A stretch of 64,000 nt of DNA from Emydura subglobosa. Taxonomy: Eukaryota; Chordata; Testudines; Chelidae. This document shows positions 1 to 12,599 of this stretch, in pieces. The DNA is taken from assembly GCA_007922225.1 (NCBI GenBank), contig ML679961.1, positions 64,050,249-64,114,248 of the forward strand, given 5' to 3'. Each line of letters starts with the position of its first letter. Position 1 is the first letter of the stretch. A model generated the notes under the pieces. It saw only the letters and a program-made list of their open reading frames with translations, searched no databases and was not told where the DNA came from. Position numbers and translations under genes: made by a program.

Positions 1-879
1 GGAAACAGGCAGGTGAACGAACAATGAAGTGATAAAAACAGGCAATTTCTTTTGGACTATATTTATGTTAGTTTTAAAAGCCATCCCAAAACAGCCCACA
101 GTATTTCCTTCTCGTGTATGCATGGCCCAGCACTTCATTTTGAAAAGAGAATGCTGCCATGAAAATAAAACGCAGATCTGTACAGAGGAGTGGAGACTTA
201 GAATAGGGTTTCCAATTTCTTCACGCTACAGAACTAATAGTCCAAAAAAGTAACGATGTAAATGTTCTGGATTTCAACTGATAGTTCTAGTAGATTACTG
301 GGACATAAAAGACTTACAGAAGGCATAGTTTAAAGAGCCTTTCAGGAAACTTCAAACAGAATCTTCTCAGAAATGCTTCTGCTTATGTACTATATTTCCC
401 TGTATTCCTCTTCTTTTTCCTTATTACCCACAGGATGTTTTGTTTCTCAAGAGTTCAACTGCTCCCCATTACTTGAAATCCTGATCCTCTATTTGAAAGA
501 TAATTGGTTGTTGTGGGACTGTTGGTTGAAGAGATTCTAAACTTGGGAGAGCTGGATATGTACTCTTTCACACATGAAAAATCCAGTTTTCAGCACAACT
601 GTCCTTCATAATTAACATACCACCTTATACCCGTTTCCCTTCTTCTGGGTAACATTTTAAAATAATTGCTTCTAACTATAGAGATGAATGGAATGGTAAA
701 AACTACTCAGTATAAATAGCTGAAGTACAAGATATTCATTCTCTAGAAATGCCATGCACATACTAGTTGAAAAAGAGCACAAACCTATACACCTACTAGT
801 TTTTATTTTCAGGTTACCTTGGAGCTGGGCATTTTCTGGGGTTTAATGATGGGCTGGGGATAACTTCTTTCACCTAAAC
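1..879. other. Non-coding stretch, nothing recognised
   Basis: A/T-rich sequence with only short chance reading frames. I saw no repeat, exon or RNA gene. If the CpG island near 13 kb is the promoter of a minus-strand gene, this stretch lies in its first intron. Confidence 0.5.
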
Positions 880-1220
880 CAGCAGTTCCCAAACACTACC
901 ATGTTGAGTACCTCTAACATAAAATGCCACCACCTGTAGGGACGGGGGGAGGGGGGGGCGCGCGCAGCTGGCGCCAGGAGCAGCCGCCATGCTGCCTGAG
1001 GGCAGAATCAGCACTGGAGTGGCTCCTGGCCAGCCACTGTGTGTCCGCGGGGGGCGGGGAGGAGGAGTGAGAGGGGTGGGCAGAATGGCTGGGCTGCTGT
1101 ACTGCCTGTGGGCGGGACCATGCTGGAGTGGCTCCTGACCAGCCCCCCAACAGCAGTGTAGCATTGGGAGGTGGCTTGTGTACTACCAGTGGTACGGGTA
1201 CCACAGTTTGGGAACTGCTG
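880..1220. mobile_element. hAT-type non-autonomous DNA transposon (341 bp)
   Basis: The two ends are a perfect 15-base terminal inverted repeat: CAGCAGTTCCCAAAC at 880-894 and its complement at 1206-1220. The flanking octamers ACCTAAAC and ATCTAGGC agree at 5 of 8 positions and differ only by transitions, as expected of an aged 8-base hAT target duplication. The interior is GC-rich and contains a partial direct duplication of a GGAGTGGCTCCTG-type motif near 1016 and 1134. There is no transposase. Reading frames across the GC-rich interior are by-products of composition. Confidence 0.75.
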
Positions 1221-1429
1221 ATCTAGGCCATTAAGCCAGCCAATCGTTTAATCCATACTAAATGCAATACTCATCAATTACCAGTGTTTTTTAAAGGTTT
1301 CTAAAAAGCATCAGGTGAGCCAAAGTGGCAGAATGGAGAAAGCAAGCTACTCATTCTGTTCAGCACTGCCCTTGAATTCCCTACTCACCGCAACCACCTC
1401 TGCAGTGGCAACCACATGACTGGATGTTA

Positions 1430-3120
1430 TTGTTGATTATCGATAAGTCTTGGAACACTAGAGACGCTCCAGAAGACTGGAAGAAAGCTAATGTCATACC
1501 GATTTTTTTTTTAATTTTAAAAAGGGTAAATGGAATGATCCGGGTAATTAGAGGCCTGTCAGCCTGATATTAATCATGGGCAAGAAAATGGAGCAGCTGA
1601 TACAGGACTTGATTAATAAAGAATTAAATAAGGGTAATGAAATTAATGCAAATCAACATGGGTTTAAAGAGAAGAGATCTTGTCAAACTAACTTCATCTC
1701 TTTTTTGGTGAGGTTACAAGTTTGGTTAATAAAGGTAACAGAGTGATGTAATATACTTAGCCCTGGTCTACACTTAACTGGAAATTCGGCGGCAGTCGAC
1801 AGAAGTTACGCAGAATAGCTTACGTAACTCCCGTCGACTGCTGTGCTTCCCTTCTGCGCACCATCTTTACTGCACTGCGCCACTTCAAGGGGTGGATTTA
1901 CTGCGTCGACTTCCTGATCGATTGAGCAGGTCTACACTGATCACTCAATTGATCCAGAAAGAACGATCTGATGGCGGCGACTTTGCCGCCGTCAGTATAG
2001 ACATATCCTTAGATTTCTGTAAGGCACGTGACTTGATACCGCATAACATTTTTGCGGTAAATATAAAATTAACATGGCACATATTAGATGGATTAAAAGC
2101 TGGCTAATTGATAGGTCTCAAATGTAAGTGTAAACAGATAACGGTCATTGTGCACGTCACTAGGTGTTTCCAGTGGGGTTCTTGGCCCTACATTATTTAA
2201 CATTATCAATGACCTGGGGGGGGAGGGGGAAGGGGGGGAAGCATCACTGATGAAGACTGCAGATGACACAAAGACTGGGGACATAGTAAATAATGAAGAG
2301 GACAGGTCACAGACTCAAGAGAGATCTGCATTATTTGGTAAACTGGGCACAAGCAAACAATACATGTTTTAATAAGGCTAAGAGTAGATGTGTATATCTA
2401 GGAACAAAGAACATAAGCTATACTTACAGGATGGGGGACTCTATCCTGGGAAGCAGTGACTCTAAAAAAGACTTGGGGGAAAGAGGGGATAATAGCTGAA
2501 CATGACAGTGACACTGTGCCAAAAGAGCTAATGCAATCTTGGAATACATAAACAGGGGAATCTCGAATAGGAATAGAGAGGTTATTTTGCCTCTATATTT
2601 GGCACTGGTGCAACCACTGCTGGAATGCTGTGTTCAGTCCACAATTCAAGAAGGACGTTGATAATTTGAAGAGGGTTCAGAAAAGAGCAATGAGAATGAT
2701 CAAAGGATTAGAAAACATGCCTTATAGTGACCGCACTCTGAGTCCATCTATTTGGCGTAACAAAGTGAAAGTTTCGGGGTGACCTGATTACAGTCCATAA
2801 GTATCTACATGGGGAACAAATATTTAATAATCAATTTAGCAGAAAAAGGTATAACAGGATCCAACGGCTGGAAGTTGAAGCAAGGCAAATTCAGACTGGA
2901 AAAAAAGGCATTAATTTTTAAACACAGTAATTAACCACAGGAGCAATTTACCAAGGGTGGTGGGGGATTCTCCATCAGACAGTTTTTAAATCAAGACTGA
3001 ATGTTTTTCTAAAAAAGGTATGCTCTAGGAATTATTTTGGAGGAGCTCTATGGCCTGCATTATACAGGAGGTCAGACTAGATCACAATGGTCCCTACTGT
3101 CCCTAGAATCTATGAATGTG
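1430..3120 (+). mobile_element. CR1 LINE, 5'-truncated, decayed
   Basis: The sequence follows the 3' half of a reptile CR1 retrotransposon. It runs from the reverse-transcriptase region (a decayed 'EDWKKANV'-like stretch near 1470) to the typical end, with GAGGTCAGACTAGATCACAATGG near 3068 and AGAATCTATGAAT at the terminus. Many stops and frameshifts make it non-functional. A separate transposon splits it at 1760-2008. The polyadenine-like run near 1502 and indels indicate age. It is one of at least seven CR1 fragments in the window. Confidence 0.85.
1760..2008. mobile_element. PIF/Harbinger-like MITE nested in CR1 (249 bp)
   Basis: The element interrupts the CR1 copy. The host trinucleotide TTA occurs on both sides (1757-1759 and 2009-2011), and the CR1 sequence resumes exactly after it. 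The ends form an imperfect inverted repeat: GCCCTGGTCTACACT on the left, GGATATGTCTATACT as the complement of the right. A 3-base TTA/TAA duplication is typical of PIF/Harbinger. The interior is C+G-rich with short palindromes (GGCGGCGACTTTGCCGCC near 1973) and encodes nothing. Confidence 0.75.
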
Positions 3121-6073
3121 GGGAAAAGCCAGAAAGGGGTTGTTGGTTGCACAACTTGCACTCCTTCCCCAACAAATTCATCTGCAGAACAGCTAACAAC
3201 GAGGCAAAGCTAACAGAAGAGAAGTTGGAGAGGAAAAAGACTGAAATGATCAGATTCATCTTGGAATGCCTCATAAAGCACATCTTCAGTCTTCTCCCTT
3301 CCTTCCCTGCCAGGAATGTATCTTAATGATAAAGGATGATTTAGTTGACTCATCCTAAGTGTTAAACTGCATTCAAAGTGTTCCTCCTTGTATGTCTAAG
3401 CTTCAGCTTCAACGGCTCACTGCTATGCATTTCCTTTTGGGGTGGGAGGTTGGGTGGAGAGCAAAAGCAATAATTGCAGCAAGTTAAAATATCAGTGTGT
3501 CCTATCATACTTGCGCACATCCATCCTGTAAAGCTAACACCTACAACAAAAGTTCCATAGCATTTACTCTAGTTACCTTGGTGTGATCTTTTTAAGTGTA
3601 CTAAAAGTTCAGAACTCTCATTTTCCATTGTTCACTCAGGCCAAAGCAAGCAGAAGGGGCAGGGAGATGAGGAGGAAGTTACTTTCGTTTGTGTTTCATC
3701 TATTCACATACCTGCATTTTTCAGTTACATGTTCCAACACATTGCAAGAGATGCCACTATGCTGAATTCTAAAAGCTAACATGTCTCTTACCTGAAAACC
3801 ACTTCTAGTTGTAGCTGTCTCCAAAAAAAATTGTTTTAATTTAAAAAAAAAATCTGCATGATCCAGAAGCACAAGTCCCACTGATAGTCCATGGGATCTG
3901 TGTTCTTAAGTCACGTAAGTGCTTTGGAAAAATCTCACCAGAAGACAGACTGGCAAATCCCACAAGAGATCTAAAAGTTCAAGCTAGAGCATGTACAACA
4001 GACTGTTCTTTCAGGAAGTACAGTCTGTGTGCCCTGCAATGGATTTGGTGGCAGATAAGGAAATGATCAAACACCTTGTCTACACCAGAGGAGATGAAGA
4101 CATTAATAAGTTTTGGCACAGCAGTGGTCAAGACAGTAGAATGAAAATGATTCAGAGGCAATAGGCAGATTCACACACCAGGGAGACAAAAGCAGCAAAC
4201 AAGCAGAGGCTGTGAATACATAAGGGATAAGAGTGTACATTTGCATAAAATGGAACAATAGTGGTGTACCAAGGCGAAGGCCAGATCCCCAGAGGAGAAG
4301 CTGCCCCCTGTCGCAGGCAGCCAGGGCATACTCCCTCTGCCCCTGCACTAGGGACAAGGAGGGAGCCGCAGGGACCAGAGCCCGTCACGCCCCCTCCCCA
4401 CCACCACCCTCACAGCAGGGGGAGAGTGGGAAACAGGTCATCGGACCCCACCCCTGTGAGACACTACGCACGCTACTGCTGACCAGGGAGAGTGGGGGAG
4501 AGCGCGACACAGGCCCACAATCCCCAACCGTGGGGACAACCCGCAAACACAACTTTGTATTTGAAATGTATGTGTTCTATATCTTCAAAAGATCTGATGG
4601 CAAATGGGAAACTAATGTTACAAGAAACGAAGGTGAAAGATAAGCTACTGAGATGGGAAGAATTTTTACTCAGAGTATTAAAACCTCATTTTTGTTACTA
4701 CTTCTTTAACCACAATGCCTCTGGAACATTTTGAAGCCCACAAGACCCCCAAATCAGTCCTCCAGCAAAACCAAAAAACACCAGATTTCACGTGACTGAG
4801 ATTAAGGCTACAATTTGTTCTCTCTCTCTCTCATTTTTTTTAAAAACCAAAAAAAAAAAATCAAACCTGGGTCTCCTTTATTCATCAAGAGTAAGCACAA
4901 AGGAAGTAGTCCCCTTCCCTAATCTGTTAAATCCTTTGCAGGTCACTTAAGAGGCTTGTGCAATTTTTAATAGGCTCTGCTAAAGTGAAACCAGTGCACA
5001 GCCCATGAGGTAATCTCCATTGTAGCCTTTTACTCATTACATAAGAATTAACTTTTGGCAATGCAGTAGCTGAGCGTTCAGATCTTCCACGGCGCTGTTC
5101 TGGCAATACCGTGAAGCGGCCGTGCTAGGGTGTCCCAAAAGCTCTTGCCTTCGCACTGTGCCCTTCTTTCCTGTCACAAGAGAATAGCTGCTTGGAGGAT
5201 CCTTTGATTTTACTGTATATCTTTTGTGAAAACGTCCTGTGTGTGACAGACTGATCATAGATGGTCTATGCACTCGCAGATAGAACAATGGAGTATTTAT
5301 CCAATGTCAGAGCAGTGCTTGGACATTTCTGTGTGTTATCTGTGCTTTTAAAGAAAAAAAATCCCAATCTACTTTGCAGAAAGAATAGTATTAATGTATA
5401 CAAAGGAGCTGCTCTTGAAGTGATGTCATACTGTTGAAAGAATATTTGTGTAAAATTTTGGGTCAGTTTCTCTTCTTTGGTAAAAACAATATACTCTGAA
5501 GCAGCAGAGATTGCTGCTAACTAGTCAGTTAAGTATCTTTCATAGCAAGTCAAATATTCTTTTGCTTTTTATCTTTTGAATTACTGGACAGCCATGTCTA
5601 ACTCACTTATTTCTTTATGCAGTTTTTCATTTAAGCAAGCTTCAGGGTATTAGTGTGCTTGTCTAATCTGACATACAGCAATCACATTTTAACAGGTATT
5701 TTGTTTAAGTGGATTCCATAGTGTAATGGAAATTCTGACAACTCCTTCACTGTAACTGCATTAGTGCATGCTTTAATTTAATACCTATTTCTCAAAGACT
5801 TTCAAAGATGCAAGTCACCAACCAGAGGAGGAGAAAAAAAATTCAGAAACTACAATTTGAAAATCAAAGCTCAGACACTTCCATTATCTGCAAATTTAAA
5901 ATACTGCATACAAACTATAACAGCTTTCATGCCAGCTTGAAACATACTGTTTAAAACCCTTCCAAGTCACATCACAAAGCACAAATTATCTTGTTGAAAG
6001 ACAAACCTTAGATAGAGTAGGAACCTCACTGTGCAGCCCTGATACCCTTAATTTTAGTTGTTGTTTGCTGTCC
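3121..6073. other. Non-coding stretch, mostly unassigned
   Basis: No exon or RNA gene is supported. A GC-rich block at about 4,255-4,540 stands out against the A/T-rich surroundings and may be part of another DNA transposon, but I found no ends for it. Short purine/pyrimidine and poly(A) tracts occur near 3,840 and 4,820-4,860. Confidence 0.45.
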
Positions 6074-6362
6074 TGTGTATGTCTACACTGCAGCTGGGAG
6101 GTATAGTTCCCAACAAAGATAGACTCACACTAGCACAGCTCAAACTTGCAATTTTTAGTGCACTCTGGCAGTGGCTCGGACTAATCACCCAAATCCAAGC
6201 CTACCTGACTCCTGGGTCCAATCTTGGATGGCCAGCCCAAGCCACCCCCTGTGCCAACATCCACAATTCTATATTTAGCACACTGACTCCAGCGGAGCTA
6301 GCACAAGTCCATCTACCCATGCTGGAAATCTCACCTCTCAGTTGCAATGCAGACATACCCTA
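6074..6362. mobile_element. GTCTACAC-type MITE
   Basis: The left end reads TGTATGTCTACACTGCA and the complement of the right end reads GGTATGTCTGCATTGCA, giving imperfect inverted termini about 290 bp apart. These termini recur in several places in this window. No coding capacity is visible. The superfamily is uncertain (hAT or PIF/Harbinger), because no clear target duplication remains. Confidence 0.6.
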
Positions 6363-8219
6363 AGGGTTAACACCACCTTAGAGTATTGCAAATAAAGAAT
6401 ATTCTACTTTAATTTTCACCATTTATGCAAGTTAGTCACAAAATCAGTGACACACAAAAAACAAAATTAATCTGGTCACTTTCACTTCCTATTTATATTC
6501 AGTTTCACTTCCTCCTCCTCCTGCACCAGTTTAATATTGGTTTGTAAACTAAAAAACACAAAAGCAAGAAAGAAAAGTGATTCAGTGAAAAATGTTAGAT
6601 GATCAAAACACATTACAATTTTATAAAACTTAAATTAGGGAGCTGAAATTAGTCAGTCTCTACTTCCTTTATTAAGTATTACCTGAAAATGGTGCACTGC
6701 ATGTTTAAGTTTAACAAGTCCAACTGTCTCTAAAAAGTGGACTTTTTCTACCAAGTCAGTTTATGTCATCACTGGATTCAAAGATCTTTACAAGGAACTC
6801 AGACTCAACAGAGAAGACTGCAGTGGCTGTTCTCTGATGTACAAGGGCTTCCAGAAGCAAATTTCACTTCACTGTGCCCTATCAGCTTTGGCTTGTGTAC
6901 AAGGTTATGGACAGAGAGGTGATGGCCAACTAATACCATTACATCCCACTTACGCACACTTGTATTAGAGAAGAGGATTTATTGCTGGGTGGGCTGGTTT
7001 CCAGGACAGAAATCCCCCTTGGAGAATTATCAAAGTGGCATGAGACAGGCTGATCCTTTTTGCTGTGAAGGTTCTCAGTGTGTGCCCACCTTTCACACTT
7101 GTGAAACTAAAGGTGCAGTCAAAGAGGAAGCAGGGAGGACTAAGACATGAGTCACTTAACATCTAAATTCTGGGTCTATACATTTTCATCAGAGAGGTCC
7201 TTTGTTAATACTGCTGCAGTGCCACAATAAATCCCACTGATTACAGCTAAGCAGGCTGGGCTTCCATGGCCATCTGGCTCTCCTTGGGAGGGACAAACAT
7301 TTCTTAGACAGTGGAGGGCATCAAGACATATGCCTGTAGGTTGGCACGGAGCAAAGAGGTAAAACACAAAGCATGTTTGAAGTGTTACTGCCAAACAATT
7401 TTTGTTACTAGCAATGCTAGGTTCTCTCTGAAACTACAGCACTATTTGTGTTCTGTGAAAATATCCTGTTTGAGGACTGCAGCACAAAGGCAGATGAACA
7501 AGAACGCTAATGGCTTCCTGTTTTTCCTCACTCTTTCTTGTATTGCAACCAATGGCGGCCAAGTTAGCAGGTTCCATTTCTTCCTGCACAGGCGAGTATA
7601 CTTCCTGTAGAAGTAAGCTTCACAAAGCTGTTCCCAGCTTCAGACTGATTCCGCAGTTGCTGTGCACAGAAGTCCCCCACTGAAGTCAAAGGGAATTCTA
7701 TTTGTAAAGCTGCTACAGAAGCAGAACCTATACTACAGGCTGCATAAACAAATACGATGAAAAATGAACAAACACATGGCATCTTATTTAAGAGTTACCC
7801 ACCCATCACAAGTTCTAGTACAGCTGCAGTTACACTAACGTAAGTCCAAAGTAATTCCCATCTATATCCAGAATCACTTCAGATCTGAATATGATTGAGA
7901 CTAGAATTTAGCCCTATATATTTAAAAAGGGGCTCTTGACATTTATAACAACATTTATTCAGCCAGCCTTGACAATACCCATGAGTTTTTAATGGATTAG
8001 CAATGTGTGAAAAAAAATTCTCTGTGGAAATACACTAAATAACTTACCAGAAGCACCTTGACTGAGTTTATTTGGCTAGATATGGGAAAGTCCGTATAGG
8101 GCTTTTTCCTTCATTTTATTAAGCTTGTATTGTTTTTTCCTCTCTGTATGGAGACACGTGTACTTTTCTTTAAACGTAGGCTTTTTAAAAAGTTACAAAT
8201 AAAAATGTCAATACTCCAC
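6363..8219. other. Non-coding stretch, nothing recognised
   Basis: Ordinary A/T-rich sequence with only short chance frames on both strands. No repeat ends, splice-flanked exons or RNA genes were noticed. Confidence 0.4.
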
Positions 8220-8820
8220 TGTCACAGGGTGGCTGGTCATTTACGGGGAGTATGGCCCAAACTCACATGTAAGGGATCAACTACTTCCCCAGCTGAACCT
8301 GATCAGCTAGAAATACTTAAAATATTTAAAAGCCAGCACATAGACCAGTTGGGGGAGAGTTGAAGGTGATAGGAGAGTTCCTACAGTAGACTCTGGGGAA
8401 GGAAGCAGGTCGGCTCTTGTGTAGGCCATGGAGCAGGGTATGGGTCTCAGGAAAATGGCCTGCAGAGTAAACAGATACCTGCAGGGAAGAGACTGGCCCC
8501 TGGAGCAGACCCTGGGTAGTGGGGAAGGAACAGCTGATGTGCTGTTCTAATTTTATATGGACGAAATAAAGCTCAAGCCCTGAGAAAAGGGCCTGAAGCA
8601 GACTCCGGCAGTGGTGTCAGTCCTTTCTGGGTTGAGGGAAACAGGCCAGCAGCCTACAACTGCATTCTCACAAGAACAGAGCAGGCAAGATAGGTGCTCA
8701 GGGGCCACAGTGATAGATATAGTATAAATGACTAGACAGAGAAATTTAAAAGAGGAGGAATTGTGCAACATGAACTAAACAAACCCAGAACCCTGGATTT
8801 GTTGGTGGTGGATCACACAA
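8220..8820 (+). repeat. Unclassified interspersed repeat, possible LTR
   Basis: A segment beginning TGTCACAGGGTGGCTGG looks like the start of an interspersed reptile repeat. An AATAAA lies at about 8,566 and a TCACA end near 8,817, so a TG...CA solo LTR of about 600 bp is possible. I could not find matching target duplications, so both limits and class are tentative. Confidence 0.35.
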
Positions 8821-11038
8821 CCGAGAACAGGTTAATAATAGCATTGTATCTTGCTTTTTAGAGAGCTGAAAAGATTCTCTCAGCATTAGGGAAAACAGTT
8901 AAACGTTGGGATTGGATTGCTCCTGGGAAACAACTCCGTGCACTTCTAGGTCACCATACGAATCCAAGACAAGCTGCTAGTGATCAAAATAGTTACTATT
9001 ATCTGGCTGTTCAATGGCCTACATGAAATAAGGCATCAGTCTTAGTCCAATTCTGAGCCACCATCACATGCCACGACTGACATTAAACAACATCTGTGTC
9101 AGTCCCAGCAGAGACAAAGAACTGAATGGCTCATGGAGACTCTCCCTAGAGATGACTGGTCTCTCCAGGTCACAGCTGAATCACACTGATGAGCATGCAA
9201 GGGAGATGGGGATCAGCAGCTGTTCAGTGGTCAGAAAACTTCTGTCTCTGGCTCAGTAATTTTCAGCAACACTGAATTCACTAAAAAAAGTTCTTATTTA
9301 AAAAACAAAAACAAAAAATCTTTCTAGGGTAGGTTTATTTTGGCCGTGGCATTTTAAATAAAGGTTTCATTTTCCTGGTCATAAACCAGATTTTCTTCAG
9401 GTGGAAGTAATATTATATAACTGAACTATTAACTAAGTGTAGTCCACTGTAACTCATTTTTAAAGGTGCTTCAGGTAAACCTCGTACCCCAAAAAATCCC
9501 CCTGCCAGTTTTTTGGAGATTTAGAAATTGCATTTTTCAATTTAAAAAAAGAAGTTATTTTCTCCCTTAGTGCTGTGCAACAGGCCAGTGCACCAACAGG
9601 AAAAAGCTGGCTTAAAGGAGTGCTGTCAAGGGCGCAGTTATTTTTTACTCTAACCTTTCAGCTACAGTAATCTTTTATGTGAATTGTAACACAATATCAG
9701 GGTTTTTTTTAAAAAAATCATACAGATGTGTGATTTTTAAGTTGTCAGTGTCCCTTTAATCTCATGTGTAGCCATAAAATTATGACGCCACAAAGAATTA
9801 TTACTTCTGCATAGATATAAGTAGAAGAAACAGTGGGCGAGGGAAGGAAAAAAAATGTCGTAAATCTGTTTGTAAATCTGTTTCTAAACTAGTCATCTGA
9901 AGGATCGGTCATCAACTACTAACATAAAACCACATTGATATTTGTATTATATGCTTCTGAACAGTGGAGAACTGAAGTTTAATATACAAATCATCTTCTG
10001 CTTAGGGGTTTTGTCTTCCCTTGACGCATAGGCACATTACAAGTCCCAGCTACAGATGCGCACTGAGGGGAGAAACCCTTCTCTTTCTGTATACTGCTTG
10101 GGCAATTCCTCATTTCTCTGAGAATGACTATTTAATTCTGCTTTAGCACTGGAAAAGGAAGCAAGCATTAAAGGTTTTAGTCCTAAAGAGGAGACAAGGT
10201 AATGGTCCTCCTCCCCGTTCTGATGCAGGATGCAAGCAGCAAGCTGGTTTCTGATGTCTTTAGCACATCCTGAGAAAAGTGTTGAACAACTGAGAGTAAG
10301 GATGCCTTGGAACTGAACCAGGAATTTTGAGCTTAGTCTCACTGAATGTAACATGTAAAAAAGGTTAAAACTATTAAGTGGTAATAAAGAACTTTTCCCT
10401 ATTGTTCTTACTGTAACTCGCCTGAACAAACTGCAGCTCTTAAAAAACCTTAGGAATTGCTGTGACAAGTGACTCCTGCCAAGAGATGCACCATTATATA
10501 ATAGCATTTATGGGAACACGCACAAAAGGCCACCAGGAAGTAAGACGAGACAAGCGCTAAATCCTCTCAGTTCCTCTGCAATTCCAAACATTTCAGAACA
10601 TTTTCACCCTACATTTCTGCCTCCTCCCACCCTATGCCATTACCAAACAGCTACACTAGTATAAGCCAAAACCCACCCACTCACAATAATTTAAGCCTCT
10701 CAAAAATAAACCCAACTATATATATTTGTTGAGTCCTACTTAAAGGAACACTATCAGGTTAAATTTAACAAAAACAATAGTTACTAATAATGAGACATTA
10801 GAATTCAATCATTTATTTACTTTTCTGGATTTCTCTCATCCCAGATACTGAAAATAGATAAGTTAGTTTCACTTTTGTTTACAGCTTTTTTCCCCACCTA
10901 CTGGTTCTTACAGACAAGCACAATCTTGCAATAGTGGAGTTACAAATTCTATAGGGAATATTTATAATCAACTAAGAATTTGTTGTGATGCATCTGCTAT
11001 AAACACCACCTAAAATATAAACCCTAAACTCTGACAGT
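8821..11038. other. Non-coding stretch, nothing recognised
   Basis: Sequence without recognisable repeats or genes. A 156-codon minus-strand frame at 10,037-10,507 is the longest open frame here, but it resembles no family I know and has no splice context. Confidence 0.4.
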
Positions 11039-11110
11039 TCTTTATGTTTGTACAGTGCCTACCATAACGAGGCTCTGGCCTCTAGGTACTATTTCAATAC
11101 AATTAGATAC
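11039..11110 (+). repeat. SINE/LINE 3'-tail fragment
   Basis: The text TTGTACAGTGCCTACCATAACG followed by a CTCTGG...CTAGGTACTA block matches a tail shared by amniote SINE and LINE copies ('GTACAGTGCCTAGCACAATGGGGTCCTGGT'-like). Similar tails occur near 17,430, 34,100, 38,100 and 39,020. Confidence 0.5.
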
Positions 11111-12320
11111 TAGAGATATGCAATGGGCACCCACTGCTAACTGAACAAAAATTCCACTTGAGGAGGTGGAAGTCATTAGATCTGTTTGGCCAGATAATTC
11201 ATCTAAAGTAACAAACACGTAAGATCCTCTAGAGCACTTCTCATCCGTAGATTTCAATGCACATCAATAATCTCTATGGAACACAATGAATGCCAATTTT
11301 TACAAGAACAAGATTTAAAATTGCTATCAACAGGTACCAATTCTTTTAAAAGGCCAAGGTATTCAAGAGGTCTCTCGCACACTAGAAAGGATTCTGAAAG
11401 AGTGAACAGGACAACTTTAGAGACAGTAGACTAGTAAGAAAATGTAACTTAAAATTATTGTTAATTATTTATAAAGTATAGTGAATATAAACATTGATTA
11501 AACTAAACAGCTATGTTATTTATAAAAACACATTACATAACGGAACTAGTCAAAAAGTCATCAAACACATTAATAATTTTCTTTTATTACCACTAGTCGC
11601 AAACCTCCATTACAAAGTTTGTCTACAAAAATTTTGGGGAAGGCCAACCAAATGCAACAGTTAAGTCTCCCTTAGCAGGGAGGGAGACTGAGTTTTTTCA
11701 GTTGTATGTGGTAAATTAATTACAGAATGCATAAACTAGCAACTAGCAGACTGACATGTTTAGGCATCAAGATCAGCACGCTGTCTGCATTCCATGATTA
11801 ACAAACAATTCCAATGTCAAATTTCATGGAAAAGGAGTTTGTTGCACCAAAGAGATGCAAGCACTTTCTTTTAATCTCGTAATGAACTTTTGATTTTACT
11901 TGTTCTTTTCATTAGTTGCTCCCACACTTTTCTATTTTACAAACAAATTATTTTAAATCTATCTTCACAAACACAAACTGGCAGAACAGAACTAAAATGA
12001 ATATTTAGTACCAATAACAAACATGCATTTGTTTTGTTTACAGGAAGAGGCTAACTACCAAGAACATTAAATTCAAATAGGACAAAAAACAATTTTAAAA
12101 AGTGACAACTTTCAAGGAGACAGAGTTTCTTCTTTCCTCAGGAAATCCACCATTTCAGAAATATCACCAAGCAGTCTACTGCTGGAGTCTGGAGACACAA
12201 AGAAACTAAACACTACCAGGACCTACAAAGTTTGCGTCACCAAAGGAGCTTTTTCTGCCTCTCTACCAATTTCCAACGTAAAATTTGGGGAAGAAAAAAA
12301 AGTTTTTTTAAAAGACTTTT
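11111..12320. other. Non-coding A/T-rich stretch
   Basis: No coding or repeat signature was recognised. It runs up to a CR1 fragment that borders the CpG island. Confidence 0.4.
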
Positions 12321-12324
12321 CTTT

Positions 12325-12490
12325 CACAGACGTCATAGAAGAGACTTGTGAGGTCATCTAGTCCATTCTCAGGGGACACCGTAGGATTGGTCTGTCCAGA
12401 GACTTTGTCCGGGCTAGTTTTAAATGACTCAAGCAATGGGATATCCCCATTCTCCTTGGGAGCCGGCTCTACAGCCAACAGGGCAAATCG
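12325..12490 (-). mobile_element. CR1 LINE 3' fragment
   Basis: On the + strand the text reads CATAGAAGAGACTTGTGAGGTCATCTAGTCCATTC and continues with diverged CR1 sequence. This is the complement of the CR1 3' end, so the copy is in minus orientation. It is short, diverged and non-coding. Confidence 0.65.
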
Positions 12491-12599
12491 GATCCTCGGT
12501 TATAGACGTGCAACCGCAATGAACCAGCAACAGATCCAGCTGTCACGTACCCCCCTACACCTGGCCCAACTCCTAGTTACACCCCTGGGTGCCCAGGGG

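Noticed and set aside
10037..10507. 156-codon open frame on the minus strand
   Set aside because: No family resemblance, no splice or promoter context and no repeat; most likely chance, although conservation was not tested.
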